From NCBI RefSeq assembly GCF_020382885.2, contig NC_058513.1:4727408-4791407 (forward strand): a stretch of DNA of 64,000 nucleotides. The letters are read 5' to 3'. Shown one piece after another: positions 25,040 to 62,920 of this stretch. Below the pieces are notes generated by a model, which was given only the letters and a program-made list of their open reading frames with translations, was not told the origin of the DNA and made no database searches. Every line of letters starts with the position of its first letter. Position 1 is the stretch's first letter. The translations under genes were made by a program, and so were the position numbers. Origin of the DNA: Scatophagus argus. Lineage: Eukaryota > Chordata > Actinopteri > Scatophagidae.

Positions 25040-25155
25040 CCTTAAGCTTAATGTAGTATAGTATAGTGTACTATATTATAATGTAGCATACAGTGTAACA
25101 TAATACAATATAACATACTAGCATAGCATTGAATAGCTCAGTATAGCAGTCCTTA
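25040..25155. repeat. degenerate TATAG/CATAG simple repeat
   Basis: Imperfect tandem units of TATAGTATAG and TAGCATAG type, followed further on by an AT palindrome (about 25311-25340). No coding content. Confidence 0.5.
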
Positions 25156-25487
25156 TAATTCATAGTCTTGCCAACTCGCAGTCATCTTGACAGTTACTTC
25201 ACACTAAAAAGACCAGGTCTCTATCTAAATGAAAGGGTACATCACTGGGACACCAGAATCACCAGTCAAATCTGTTAAAAACAACTTACAAGGTTTGGTG
25301 ACCTGGGGCATTATATTATATAATATAATATTATATATGAACACGTGTTTCTTATGATCAGATAGATGAAGCTCTTGTGATGAGATATCATAAATCATAT
25401 GGTATAAAAAAAACTGACACAGATTCAAACATTCCTACAATATTGTTCAAAATAAGAAAAGCATTGTACAGTGAACTGTTAACATCC

Positions 25488-25920
25488 ACTATATAGGCAA
25501 AAGTATTGAGACACTTGGCCAGCACACCAACAGGGACTTTGGTGACATTGCATTCCAAGTGTTTTTTTTGAAGTCTTTCTGATTGGGATTTGCTCATTCA
25601 TGCAGTGGGGTGGTTGTGGGCTCAGGCACCGGTGTGGGACATGGGGGTCCTTGTTCATTAGTGGGGTGATGATGTGGTTGAGGTTGTGTCTCTGTGAAGG
25701 CCAGTTGGGTTTCTCATCGGACGCCTGAGGCCATGTCTTTGTGGACCATGCTCTGTGTGCTGGGGTGTAGTTGTGCTGTAGTGGATGGTGGGGGGGGGCT
25801 TCCCCGGGCGGTTGTCGGGAAAGGCCCCTCTGTTGGACGAATGGCATTGTCCAAAATGTATTGGTATGCTGAAGCATTAAGGTTCCCCTTCACAGGAGGG
25901 GTCCAGCCCAACCCCGGAAA
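25488..25920. mobile_element. Tc1-derived non-autonomous element, copy 2 (truncated)
   Basis: The left end (CTATATAGGCAAAAGTATTG) and the internal order match the copies at 20.9 and 61.6 kb. The copy stops at about 25920 within the 'ccaaccccggaaaaa' block and lacks the right inverted end. Immediately after it comes unrelated GC-rich DNA. The antisense ORF at 25479-25877 reads through this copy and is a degraded transposase relic. Confidence 0.65.
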
Positions 25921-25939
25921 AAGCTTTATTTATTTCTCT

Positions 25940-27045
25940 GCAACATAATTTGTTGATTATACTTTGCAACTTTGTATCAGCCGATCCCCTCTTCGCCCCC
26001 TTACAACTTGTTTCCCGTCTCCTTATTAATTGGTGGTTATTAGACGTGGGCGTGGGCGGGTACCCGTTTTCAGGGTCCTCGTGTACCCTCCTGCTGAATA
26101 CACGCGCCGCTTCCCGGTTCACCAAACTTCCGCAGTCATCGAAGTTTCTCAAGCTGCTCCTGTGTTTGTTTATTTGTTTATTGTCCCTGCACTGTGGTTA
26201 GACTGGCGCCGGTAGGAGCATCACATGCGCCGTTGGTTCTCTCGCCCCCCGCGCTCGGTACGTAACCTGCTACGGCGTCAGGTCCGTTTTTGCAGCTGTC
26301 CCTGTTTGGTTTTTCACTTGAAATTTTACGGACTGCAGACCGGGGTTGGTGTATTGTCGGGGGGCTGCACCGGCTACTCCGGCTTCTGCTGGTTTCATCA
26401 CAGTCCAAATGACGTTTAATTTACACGAATTATTTGATTTTGTGTGATTTATTTCATGCATCTGTTTATGTTCTATAAATGTGACCGCTTATTTCCCGCA
26501 CATAATATTATTTTATGTTGACTGATTGAATTGATCTTTGACCTTGACGGTGCTTGGATTGTATTTCTTTGGAGAATGTTCCTTTAGTTCGTTTTCTTTC
26601 CCGTTGTTTTGTTATAGCACTGGCAGGAGGCTCCCTTATTCTGTAATAACCAGTATTTAGTGTTCCAGCACTGGGGGTGCTGTTTCAGTGTTCGCTTATT
26701 GGTTTGGATGAACTCCATAAATTACACCTATGACCTTTTATCTTTTCAGAAGCTGAGGGCCAGCAGTGTTCTGCTGGTGTTCTTGGGTGGTGTTGTCTCC
26801 CTCCTGTGTGCCGTCTCCGTCTGGACACCCCTGGTTTGTCCCGTCAGCATTGTAAGACTGCGTGGAAGTGTGCGTAGGGGTTGCTTCTCTTCGAGATATC
26901 TTTCCTTTCTCAGCAGCCCACTTCTCAGAAGCTGGTAAGCCTCAGCTTCTCTTGGTTTGCCTTGTTCCTCTGAGGTGAATGCTTTTATTGTGTGGTCTTG
27001 ATTTTATTAGTATTTCACATTTTGTTAATAAAAAATTATTCATGG
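25940..27045 (+). other. GC-rich LTR-like block of unknown origin
   Basis: The first 500 bp are much richer in CpG than anything nearby (for example GGCGCCGGTAGG near 26205 and CTACGGCGTCAGG near 26270). A TATA-like motif (TTCTATAAATG, about 26471) follows, then a possible acceptor (TATCTTTTCAG, about 26740-26750), and finally a poly(A) signal (TTAATAAAAAA, about 27026). No protein of known type is encoded; a 92-codon ORF lies at 26660-26938. It could be a solo LTR, the 5' end of a retroelement, or a small transcription unit. Flanking target duplications were not found by eye. Confidence 0.3.
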
Positions 27046-27991
27046 ATGGAATGACATCTCTAGCTTCTTAGTATAACGAACCTAAAAACTCCCAGGGTTA
27101 TGTTTGGGATTTCCATGAGTATAGTATGAAAAGAGCCGAAAACATAGGTTGCCATCAATGACATTTTTACTTGTTGGAGCTTTTGTAATGAAATGAAGCA
27201 CATCTGTGTTTGTATGGAGCTGTGACCTCAGTTTTCAGCCTTTGTGCTCCCAGCCTCCATGCAAGCTTTGCTAATTAAATACCAGCAAGCTTTGGAAGCA
27301 GCTAGATGTATTTGGCTACAGCAAAAAAAAAAGCTTAGAAAGGGCTGTGTCACTCCCTTTCTTTACTATATTCAGTACTGTAATTCCTCCCTTGGAAGAA
27401 ATGAGTAGTATCCATGGCATGTACAAGAATTTCTACTGACAATCTGACAATACAGTGTGTGACCTTTAATAGATACCCTAATTACAGCCGTGTAACACTT
27501 CAGCTATGATGCAAATAGATGATTCATAAATCTCTGGAATCTCAGTTTTTTCCACTGTAGAGCTGATCATTCAGTGCCTGTGATATAGGCCAGGAAACAG
27601 TGAAGGAGGGAGTCATTTTGGACACTACTGGGTGCTTTTGCAAAATAAAAACAGAGCTTTTACTAATAAAAAGGAAATCTCTGTCTTGTCTGTCCACTCA
27701 CGTGCTCAAGGAAGTGCAATGTTGAGTGTGAAGTGTGAAATAATAATTCATTAGATAAATGTAATCTTTATGCATTCACGATGTTTGTTTCCATAGTGAA
27801 CTTACACTCGGGTAAACCGTATCATCACGTCTGTTTTCCTCACTGGCGTAGGTTGTTCTATCAGCAGTCTATACATACATGTGAGCTACATGTGCATAAA
27901 ATGGACTCTGCTGCTTCCTCTAAACTTATCTTTCTGTGTATCTCTGTGTTGTCATTGATGTGTGTGTCAGTCTAAGGTTTATCATTTGCTG

Positions 27992-30405
27992 ATGGCTTCT
28001 AACTGCGGTGTTGGTCAGTACTGGGATACCTTAATCAAAAAGTGTTTCCAGTGTCACATGGAATGTCACCGACTGCATGTCATCCCCAGATGCGCCAGTT
28101 TCTGTGGTGGGTATACCCACACACATACATAGACTACAGTAGGTCAGAGGTACAGGGCACATATCCATCAACATTTTGTCACATTCATTTATGGGACTTT
28201 GTGAATTCTTAATATTGAATGTACTGTTGATCTTAATCCATATACACTGCAGACAATTTTGTTCTGCATGTTTGTGCGTCCATCTTACTTGATTATGCGA
28301 TGTGGACTGAAAAAAAACAAAAAAAACAACTGGTAAATTATGTACTGAACAATGTCTCTAATTGTCCTGATTGTGCTAAAGGCAAGCGCAGTAGTTGAAA
28401 GGATGACATTTTCCTTAACAAATTATTCCCATCTCCCAACATTGTGGGGGACAAATGCATTTCAGTTCCATTTTTTGCATTGTTTTTCACATAATTTCAG
28501 AAATAAAACTCAATTTCAGATCTATCCTGAAATAATTATTGCCTTAGCAGGCAAAGATGCCTTAAATAAATGAGAATGAAGCCTGTTTTTGAGGGATCAT
28601 TTCCCAATGCCTATAGGTGATTTAAAAAAAAAAAACACACCTGATTATAAGTGGTAACACCAGAATTGTCCTTAAAAATTTAGAGAGACAGGCGCTTAGT
28701 TCATGGGGACTGGGAATCTGAGGGTGGCCAGTTCAGGTCCAGCAGGAACCTGAGTGTAGTGTTCACCTGGTACATGCCCTTGAGCAAGGCACTGAACCCT
28801 TTACTAGCAATAAGCTTGTGTGTGTAGTTTGGACCCGTGTGTGTAATTAATCTTCAACAGTCAAGTGTAAAAATGCATTTCCATTGATGAAACAGTGACT
28901 GTAATGTAGAAAAGAATTCACTTTATTATGTCTTCACCTTCACCCGATTCACTGCTTTCACACTACGTGTCCCCCTGTGACAGAGTCCACAAATTGTAAG
29001 GCACGGCCTGGCCACTACTTCGATGGTCTGCTGAAGAAATGTATTAGATGCACTGAGGTTTGTGGCAGACATCCGGCAGAATGCTCCCAGGACTGCCAGA
29101 GTGAGTACTGACCACGCTGCCCTCAGTTTTGATTCTTCCTGTCAATTCTCTGTGTCTTGGAGGTAGAAATGTTGCTTACTTGAATACATAAGCTATAGTT
29201 AGGTCACACTGGGTTTGAATGGTACTTCGTTTGTGTAAGTAGAGGACGTTTACTTATGCGCAGAGACAGATGCTCTTCTTGCATGTCACCGATCTCTTTC
29301 GCCCCTCATTTCCTGTCATTTCTTTACTATTGGCTTCCCAATAAAAGAACAAATGACCCCCCTAAAACAAACAAAATGGATGAAAAAAAATGTTTGCAGC
29401 AAAGTGTATAATTTAGTTCAGAGATTCTTTTTGATAGCAGTATTACTGTCCAATTTTTCAGCTGCTTGGTCCAGTGGAAAATTCTTTGTCATCTGGAAGT
29501 AGACAGTCAAAGCAACTGCTGACTTCATTCCTATAACATTTTTCCCCATCTTTCCCCAGTTTTGCAACCACCCGTGACCACTAAAAGGCTCTTGGTTACC
29601 TCACACGTGTCATATTCCAGAGCGGCCACAGGCCTGGAAGACGCCACTCTTCTGCTATATCCCCTGCTGTCTCTTTGCATGGTGCTGCTGTTTTCTAGCT
29701 TGTGTCTAGCCTTGGTTGTCTTTCTGAGGGGAGCCAGGGCCAAGAACTCCAAGCTACAAGCAAAGGAGGCTAACTGCAGCTGCAAGGAATGTGTGGTCCA
29801 GCATGGCCAGGAGGTTGGCCAGTCAGTTTACCAGTTGGGGCAGAGCTCCAAAGGTTAGTGTGACAGTGCAATCAATGAGTGGTTTTGCTGGAATAATCTG
29901 TGAGTCAAATGGTAATATTATGCACTGTACACAGCACTTCAGACAGAACTTTGCAGGTTCTTTTTTCAATGTTCAGCAACTGAGAACTCCGGTTATTACC
30001 TTGTATTTTCTCTATTGCAATGGAAAAATATACTAGCATCCCTGTCCTGTGTTTTGCTCTGATGTGTGTCTGTGCCTTTTGACAGATTTTGCAACTAATT
30101 CAAGCCATCCAACTGATTGTGAGCCATCGGAAGACTCCAGCCCAACTGAGACCTGCGTGTGTGTCCACTGTTTCCCCGATCTGAAAGCAATAGGCCAGGG
30201 CAATGACAGGCCACTAAGACCGTCTTTCTCATTCTACCCGCAGGCTGTCGTCCCCAGAGCCCATGTGCAAAAGGGAGAGGCTCTGTGGACTCAGGGGAAT
30301 GCACACCCGGTACGGGAAGGGTGCAGGTCTCAGGGGACGGGCCAGATCTGTCCCCAGCTCACATTAGAGGATTCAGTCGGTCACAGTGTATTGGATTTTC
30401 AATAA
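27992..30405 (+). CDS. tnfrsf13b: TNF receptor superfamily member 13B (TACI)
   Basis: This is a B-cell receptor for BAFF and APRIL. The coding exons are 27992-28106, 28984-29100, 29560-29853 and 30086-30405, all joined in phase 1, giving 281 aa (human 293). There are two cysteine-rich domains with the TACI spacing: CRD1 at residues 5-38 (QYWDTLIKKC) and CRD2 at 43-77 (HYFDGLLKKCIRC). A single membrane segment lies at about 107-133. The cytoplasmic tail holds the conserved SPTETCVCVHCFPD block (194-207), which lines up with the human PVETCSFCFPEC region used in TRAF binding. There is no signal peptide, as expected for a type III membrane protein. The start codon is the least certain point: the frame stays open upstream to an acceptor-like CAG at 27970. 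A poly(A) signal, AATAAA, lies at 30507-30512. Confidence 0.9.
28685..28810 (+). repeat. tRNA-like SINE fragment in tnfrsf13b intron 1
   Basis: It contains A-box-like (GGCGCTTAGTTCATGGGGAC) and B-box-like (AGTTCAGGTCC) stretches. These are followed by CCTTGAGCAAGGCACTGAACCC, a tail block common in fish SINEs. It lies between TACI exons 1 and 2. Confidence 0.5.
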
Positions 30406-30669
30406 CAACCAAGGTTTTGAAGCAACCTTTAAGTCAAGCTTGTCTACCACCCCTATCAGCCACTCAACAGCAAGACTGCTGTTCAGAATCGGTCAGAATC
30501 TGTATTAATAAACAAGTGAAGCAAATCATTCCATTAGAAATATTTCAGATGCTGTTGTGTGGTTGACTCATCTAAAACATGAAAAACTCTGCCATGTTTT
30601 ACTCCTGTTTCACTCCCGACCCGATGAAGGCATGTTGACGGTGAGGGTTTTGCCACAGGATAGCAAAAA

Positions 30670-32105
30670 GCTTGTTTAGAAAAACACTTAAATGTTTCAG
30701 ATCAAACAAAATTTAAATGTTAGACAAAGATAACACAAGTAAACACAAAAAGCAGTTTCTAAATGAAGGTGTTTATTATTAAAGGGGAAAAAACAAATCC
30801 AAACCTACATGGCCCATGTGAAAAAGAGATTGCATCCTAGACATAATACCTGGTTGGACCACCCTTAGCAGCAACAACTGCAATCAAGTGTTCGTGATAA
30901 CTGGCAATGAGTCTTTCACAGTGCTGTGGAGGAATTTTGGCCCACTCATCCTTGCAGAATTATTGTAATTCAGCCACATTGGAGGGTTTGAGCATGAACC
31001 ACCTTTTAAAGGTTATGCCACAGCATCTCAATGGGATTCAGGTCGGGACTTTGACTAGGCCACTCCAAAGGCTTCATTTTGTTTTTCTTAAGCCGTTCAG
31101 AGGTGGTCTTGCTAGTGTTTTTTGGATCATTGTCCTGCTGCAGAACCCAAGTGCACTTCCGAACTTGAACAGATGGCCGGACATTCTCCTTCAGGATGTT
31201 TTCATGGTTCCATTTAACACAGCAAGTCCTCCAGGTCCTCAGGCAGCAAAACAGCCCTGGACCATCACACCACCATATTTTACTGTTGGTATAATGTTCC
31301 TCTTCTGAAATGTTGTGTTACTTTTATGCCACATGTAGTGGGACACACGCCTTCCAAAAAGTTCAACTTTTGTCTTGTCAGTCCACAGAATATTTTCCCA
31401 AAAGTTTTGGGGATCATCAAAATGTTTTCTGGCAAAACGGAGACGAGTCTTCGTGTTCCGTTTGCTCAGCAGTGGTTTTCGTCTTGGAGCTCTGCCATGC
31501 AGGCCATTGTTGTCCGATCTCTTTCTTATGGTGGAGTCATGAACACTGCACTTAACTGAGGCAAGTGACGCCTGCAGTTCTTTGGATGTTGTTCTGGGGT
31601 CTTTTGTGACCTCTTGGATGAGTGGTCCCTGCACTCTTGTGGTAATTTTGGTTGGCTGGCCACTCTTGGGAAGGTTTACCACTGTTCCATGTTTTTGCCA
31701 TTTGTGGATAATGGCTCTCACTGTGGTTTGCTGGAGTCCCAAAGCTTTATAAATGGCTTTATAACATTTTCCAACATTTTTAGATCTCAGTTACTTTGTT
31801 TCTCATTTGTTCATGAATTTCCTTGGAGCAGCATAATGTCTGGCTTTTGAGGATTTTTTGGTCTACTCCACTTTGTCAGGCAGGTCCTATTTAAGTGTTT
31901 GTTGATTGAGGACAGGTGTGGCAGTAATCAGGGCAGGGTGTGGCTAGAGAAATTGAACTGAGCTTTCCAAAGATGTGATACACCACAGTTAATTTATGTT
32001 TTAAGGGGGGCGACCTTCATTTAGAAACTGCATTTGGTGTTTACTTGTGTTATCTTTGTCTAATATTTGATTGATGATAGTCCAAATTGAAATATTGACT
32101 GACAA
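30670..32105 (-). mobile_element. decayed Tc1/mariner transposon
   Basis: A nearly full-length Tc1-type element of about 1.4 kb. Inverted ends of about 55 bp share TTAGACAAAGATAACACAAG and AGTTTCTAAATGAAGGT, at about 30720-30770 on the left and 32014-32068 on the right. The ends extend outward in more diverged form. The transposase is on the minus strand. Its best open part is 31239-31742 (167 codons) and covers the paired helix-turn-helix region up to the first catalytic Asp block (LWTDKTKVELFG). The frame is broken by a stop soon after the initiator region and by a stop after GCFAA. The QQDNDP and PDLNPIE blocks lie beyond in other frames. It sits directly downstream of tnfrsf13b. Confidence 0.9.
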
Positions 32106-32599
32106 AACAGTCTCATTAAATTATCTTGTTTAAAGAGAATTGAGATTAGAATGCTGTAGGCTGAAGGTAATGCAAAGGAGCCCAGACTTCAGTGACTGCA
32201 GGCCTGTGAGCCAAAGCTTGCTGCAATATATGTAATGCATGTAAATAATGTCTAATAATGTTTATGCTGTTTTATTTTCTGCAGGGTAAAAACTTGCTCT
32301 TTTAAATATGTTTTTCATAATCTGAGAATGGCAGCCAGACTGACGCTGTTTGTCAGTCAAAAGGAACTGGAAGATCCCGAGTATCAGTTTGTATCTTAAT
32401 AACATAATAGGTGCTTGCTGTTTGCTTCTTGCATTGAGTTTCAGTTTCTCTCCAAGGGGGAAAAAGTATGCACCGACCCCTGAGTACTACTATTCTTCAA
32501 TCAGCAACATTAAATGAAATATTTGTAATGAATGTACTTTCACAAAACAATAAGACAAAGAGAGAAATCTCATATTCCATTATCATGGACAATAAATAA

Positions 32600-34552
32600 C
32601 AAAAGTCTTTACAGATATAGACTTTTCTTTATTTGAGTGTCAATCACTGTGTCCAGTTCTTGCAGCAGTTAACATGTGTGTGCGCGAGGAATGACTGACC
32701 GGTTCGAGACAGGTTTCTTCTGATTTACGACCCCGTGTCCCGGATCCAGCTGGACAAATCAACTTTGAGGTTTCACCATTTGTCTCTTACATACAAACTG
32801 TACATATATACTTTTACATACATCATCAACATGTGGAAAAAAAAAAATCCTATCAAACTGTGATACCCAGCTCAGACGGCATGCTGAATGCAAGTACTGA
32901 TTCAGTACACAAACATACGATACATATGCACGCGCACGACGCACGTGCATACACACAGAAACACATACACACTCTTTTTTCCCCCCCTCTTTACACGCAA
33001 CAACACGTTTTACACAAACACACCTACAATAAGTTTTCCCGCCGCTCCCTCCCTCCCTCCCTCGAGCACATAAGATACACGTGCACGCACGCACACACGC
33101 GCACACACAAACACACCGAATTAGAGCAACATGCGGTTAACACTGCGGAATCGAGCTTCTGATGACCCACTATACACACTGAACTGAAATTTACGTTCTT
33201 GTCTTTTGTTTCATTTCTTTTTTGGGGGTGGGGGGGGCGTTTACCTGAAACATCACAAACATGGAGAAAATATGCCCCCACTTAAACTTTTTAAACAAAA
33301 AAAAAAGAAAGAAAGAAAAGACAACAAGTGCCCAAAGTACAGTAGGAAAGTAGGAAAACAAAATAAACTGAGCCGCCATAGCATCAGTTATCAGCGCTGT
33401 TCTGCTTTTTCTTTTTTTTTTAAATTTTGTGCACAAAAAACGTGATTGACGGCACAATGTAACACGGACAGGCAATGTGAGAGCTTACGGAGAATGCAAA
33501 AGTGTAAACAAACAATTTAATTACGGTATGTATAAAAATATAGTATTCACTGTGTAATTTACCCCCCCCAACCCCCTGTGTGACTGTTGGAAGCAGCTTG
33601 TAAAGGCAGAAAATAACAGAACCTTTGCGTACTGGGTTTCCTAAAAGTATCTGACAGCGACAAACTTATGTGTAATGAATGGAATTAACTGTCTCTCCCT
33701 CTGTACAATGTTCATATAATACCATATGTCAGGTGATTCCACCCCCCACCCACCTTCGGGATTGTGGAGAAAAATGCATAAGACAACCTCCATCCTTGAA
33801 ATATTTGGTCATTTGGAGGAGTGTTGGGTGTGTCACACAAGTGTGTGTGTCCACAAAGTTGCCAGTTTTGACAATGAAAATGAAATTCTTTTTTTTTTTT
33901 AGAGCCTCAAATCCCCATGCGGCTTACAAACGCTTTCAGGCGACACTGAATGCAGCGGTACGAACATGAAACAGGACGTTGGTGGAGAACAGCATTTGTG
34001 ATCAAGTAAACTAAGGTTTAAAAAAACAAAAAAAACAAAAAAAAACCCTCATGCCCTTCTGTGTGGGTCTGAAAAAGAGAGAGAGGAAAAAAAAAAAGTC
34101 CAGGCGTGCAGACTGATTCTGCAGTCATTTCTCTCTTACAGAAGAATCCCAGCTGCTTTCCTCTTCATTTCCTGAATTCAAGTGAAAAAAAAAACTTTTT
34201 ATGTATGCAATATTGTTTCAGTGTCCATACAAAGTTCACTTCCAAATTTCCTGCATTTTGTTTTGTTTTTTTTTTGTTTGTTTGTTTGTTTTGTTTTTTT
34301 CTTTTGCACTTTTTGCACGGTCCGGCACAGCAGACACTTTTTTGTCTTGAAAGTCGTACATAGGAGCTAGATTAGTATGTGCTAAGGGTGGTTCCGTGTT
34401 AAGAGTGAGAGTTGGGATTTCGGACTGATTCAGGTAGGCTCGTGTTTCTGTTTCAACGCCTTTCCCATCGCCCTCTCGCCCTTTCCCATGTGACTAGTGT
34501 AATCCTTGCATCATCCCTTGTCTCCTCCTGCAGACTGTGCTGATGGAGGGAA
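32600..34552 (-). other. usp22: usp22 3' untranslated region
   Basis: It runs from the stop codon at 34553 to a minus-strand AATAAA (TTTATT at 32628-32633 on the plus strand), about 1.9 kb. It contains no coding frame. Read on the minus strand it has long GU-rich stretches (33063-33115), T-rich runs and A-rich runs. The exact cleavage site is inferred. Confidence 0.6.
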
Positions 34553-48061
<13,509 letters not shown>

Positions 48062-48620
48062 GGCAGTCACAGCATCCGGTTTTACTGTCCTCTGGCGCGA
48101 TGAAACCTGTTCAGATCCCTCAAGACAGACCCAGTCCGAACGGGCTGACTGGTTAGCTTGCCAGGTTCGTTATCCACAGAATGCTGCGCTCTGGCTAACT
48201 GGACATGTCCTGGTTGCAGTAACTGAGACACGCGCAGTAGCAAGCATTAAGACGGATTTTCCAGTATCCCTCTATTGGACATGAAACATTATGCATGCAT
48301 TTAAATCCGGAATAGCGCGGTATGTGTAGTTCTTCACATTCGCCAAATTACATGTTAGCAAGCTGGCTAAAGTTGCTTAGCACTGGAATTTCAACAGTAG
48401 CTTACACGGTGAGTGTCGTCAAGACCCACCTCATTCATAACGACGGACCAATGAGGCACTAGCGCTGGAAATGATTGGCGTGTACCAACTTTCCTTTTCC
48501 CGCACAAGTTCCGCCTCTATGAAGTGGGAGCTGCGTCGTGATTGGTAATACTTTCCTGCAAACCACATCCGCCTGTATAAAGACGTTCATTGGCTAAGAC
48601 ATATATCAGCTTCATTGTAT
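48062..48620. promoter_or_regulatory. usp22: usp22 promoter region with CCAAT-box cluster
   Basis: Upstream of the usp22 ATG the DNA is relatively CpG-rich. It carries four CCAAT motifs: 48448-48452 on the plus strand, and 48474-48478, 48541-48545 and 48589-48593 read as ATTGG on the plus strand. A plus-strand TATA-like GTATAAAG lies near 48575. NF-Y-type sites in such arrays are usual at promoters. The direction of the TATA-like motif leaves room for a divergent transcript. Confidence 0.45.
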
Positions 48621-49264
48621 CCGACAAGAATGTTACAATGTGTAGTGAAGGGATGGAAATTCAAATCCACCTTACAGTGCACGTAGAAGCAAACGGATGA
48701 GAATCTCTTTTCACAAAGGCATGAAACCCAGAGCTATATTCTTAAACAATTTATTATTAACAGACCCACAATCGCAAAGCTCAAGCGCCCAAATGACATA
48801 ACAATTTGGTTTCATCTGTTGGCTTCATCTTTTGTAATAACAACCTGTCAAAACGGGCTTTTTTTGTTTTTGTTTTTGTTTTGTTTTTTTAACAGTGCTC
48901 TAGCGACCTCTAGTGGATCCGACCTAAAAAAAAAAAAAAACAGAAAAGGGGGAAAGAAATGAAACAAACAAACAAAAAAAACACAACAAAAAAAACAAAA
49001 CAGTGCACCAGATTGTGAACGACTCCTCCATTGTGCCGAGTTTGGTCAAGGGCATGTCCAGATACAAATCTGCTATTGATGATATCTACATTCTAACCAA
49101 AAGGAGTGAAAAGGGAAACGATCATTGCAGTCTTTACAAATGTAGAATATATCAGATTTATTCCTCGTCAGTCATAGATGTTTCTCACATGTAATGCCCT
49201 CTTGTTACGGCCATCATGCAGCAGAACCAAAACAAACAGTGAGATTATTCACACATATGTTTGG
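48621..49264. other. usp22-cops3 intergenic spacer
   Basis: About 640 bp between the usp22 promoter and the probable cops3 poly(A) site. It includes T-rich and A-rich low-complexity runs (about 48858-48890 and 48926-49002). No gene is seen. Confidence 0.5.
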
Positions 49265-49581
49265 AACAAATAAGTCCAGTTTTTATTATTGTGGATTCTG
49301 TTAACGTAGCAGTGGCGTTCCAACCTGAACATTGATAAATAAAACACTGACAAAATTGTAATCTTTTTTTTTTTCCTTTCCTGTAAGGATCTTTTGTTAT
49401 CCTTAAGACACTGTGAAGAAAGAATAACCAAATTTATCATCATTCCACACAATTAGATTTTCCTTGACCAATGTCCTTATGCAATAGAATGTTTGTTTGT
49501 TTTCCTCTTTAAAAAAAATCCAACTCATCCTGGGAAGAACGTGTTGGGTGGCTGCAGCGTTCTCTCCCTGTCCAAGGCCCC
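49265..49581 (-). other. cops3: cops3 3' untranslated region
   Basis: It runs from the stop codon at 49582-49584 to a minus-strand AATAAA (TTTATT at 49282-49287 on the plus strand). The cleavage site is estimated. Confidence 0.5.

Positions 49582-62920
<13,339 letters not shown>

Noticed and set aside
25311-25340. AT palindrome as a possible origin or hairpin RNA
   Set aside because: A short pure AT palindrome in AT-rich DNA is expected by chance and has no supporting context.
25479-26152. Antisense ORFs of 65-132 codons
   Set aside because: They run across the truncated Tc1 copy and the GC-rich block and carry no domain motif.
28685-28810. Possible tRNA gene
   Set aside because: A-box and B-box-like stretches exist, but no cloverleaf can be drawn; the tail block identifies it as a SINE.
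31310-31850. Plus-strand ORFs over the Tc1 element
   Set aside because: Shadows of the minus-strand transposase remnant.
32759-33162. ORFs of up to 115 codons on both strands, rich in Cys/Val or His/Thr
   Set aside because: They lie in the usp22 3' UTR and arise from CA/GT-rich low-complexity DNA.
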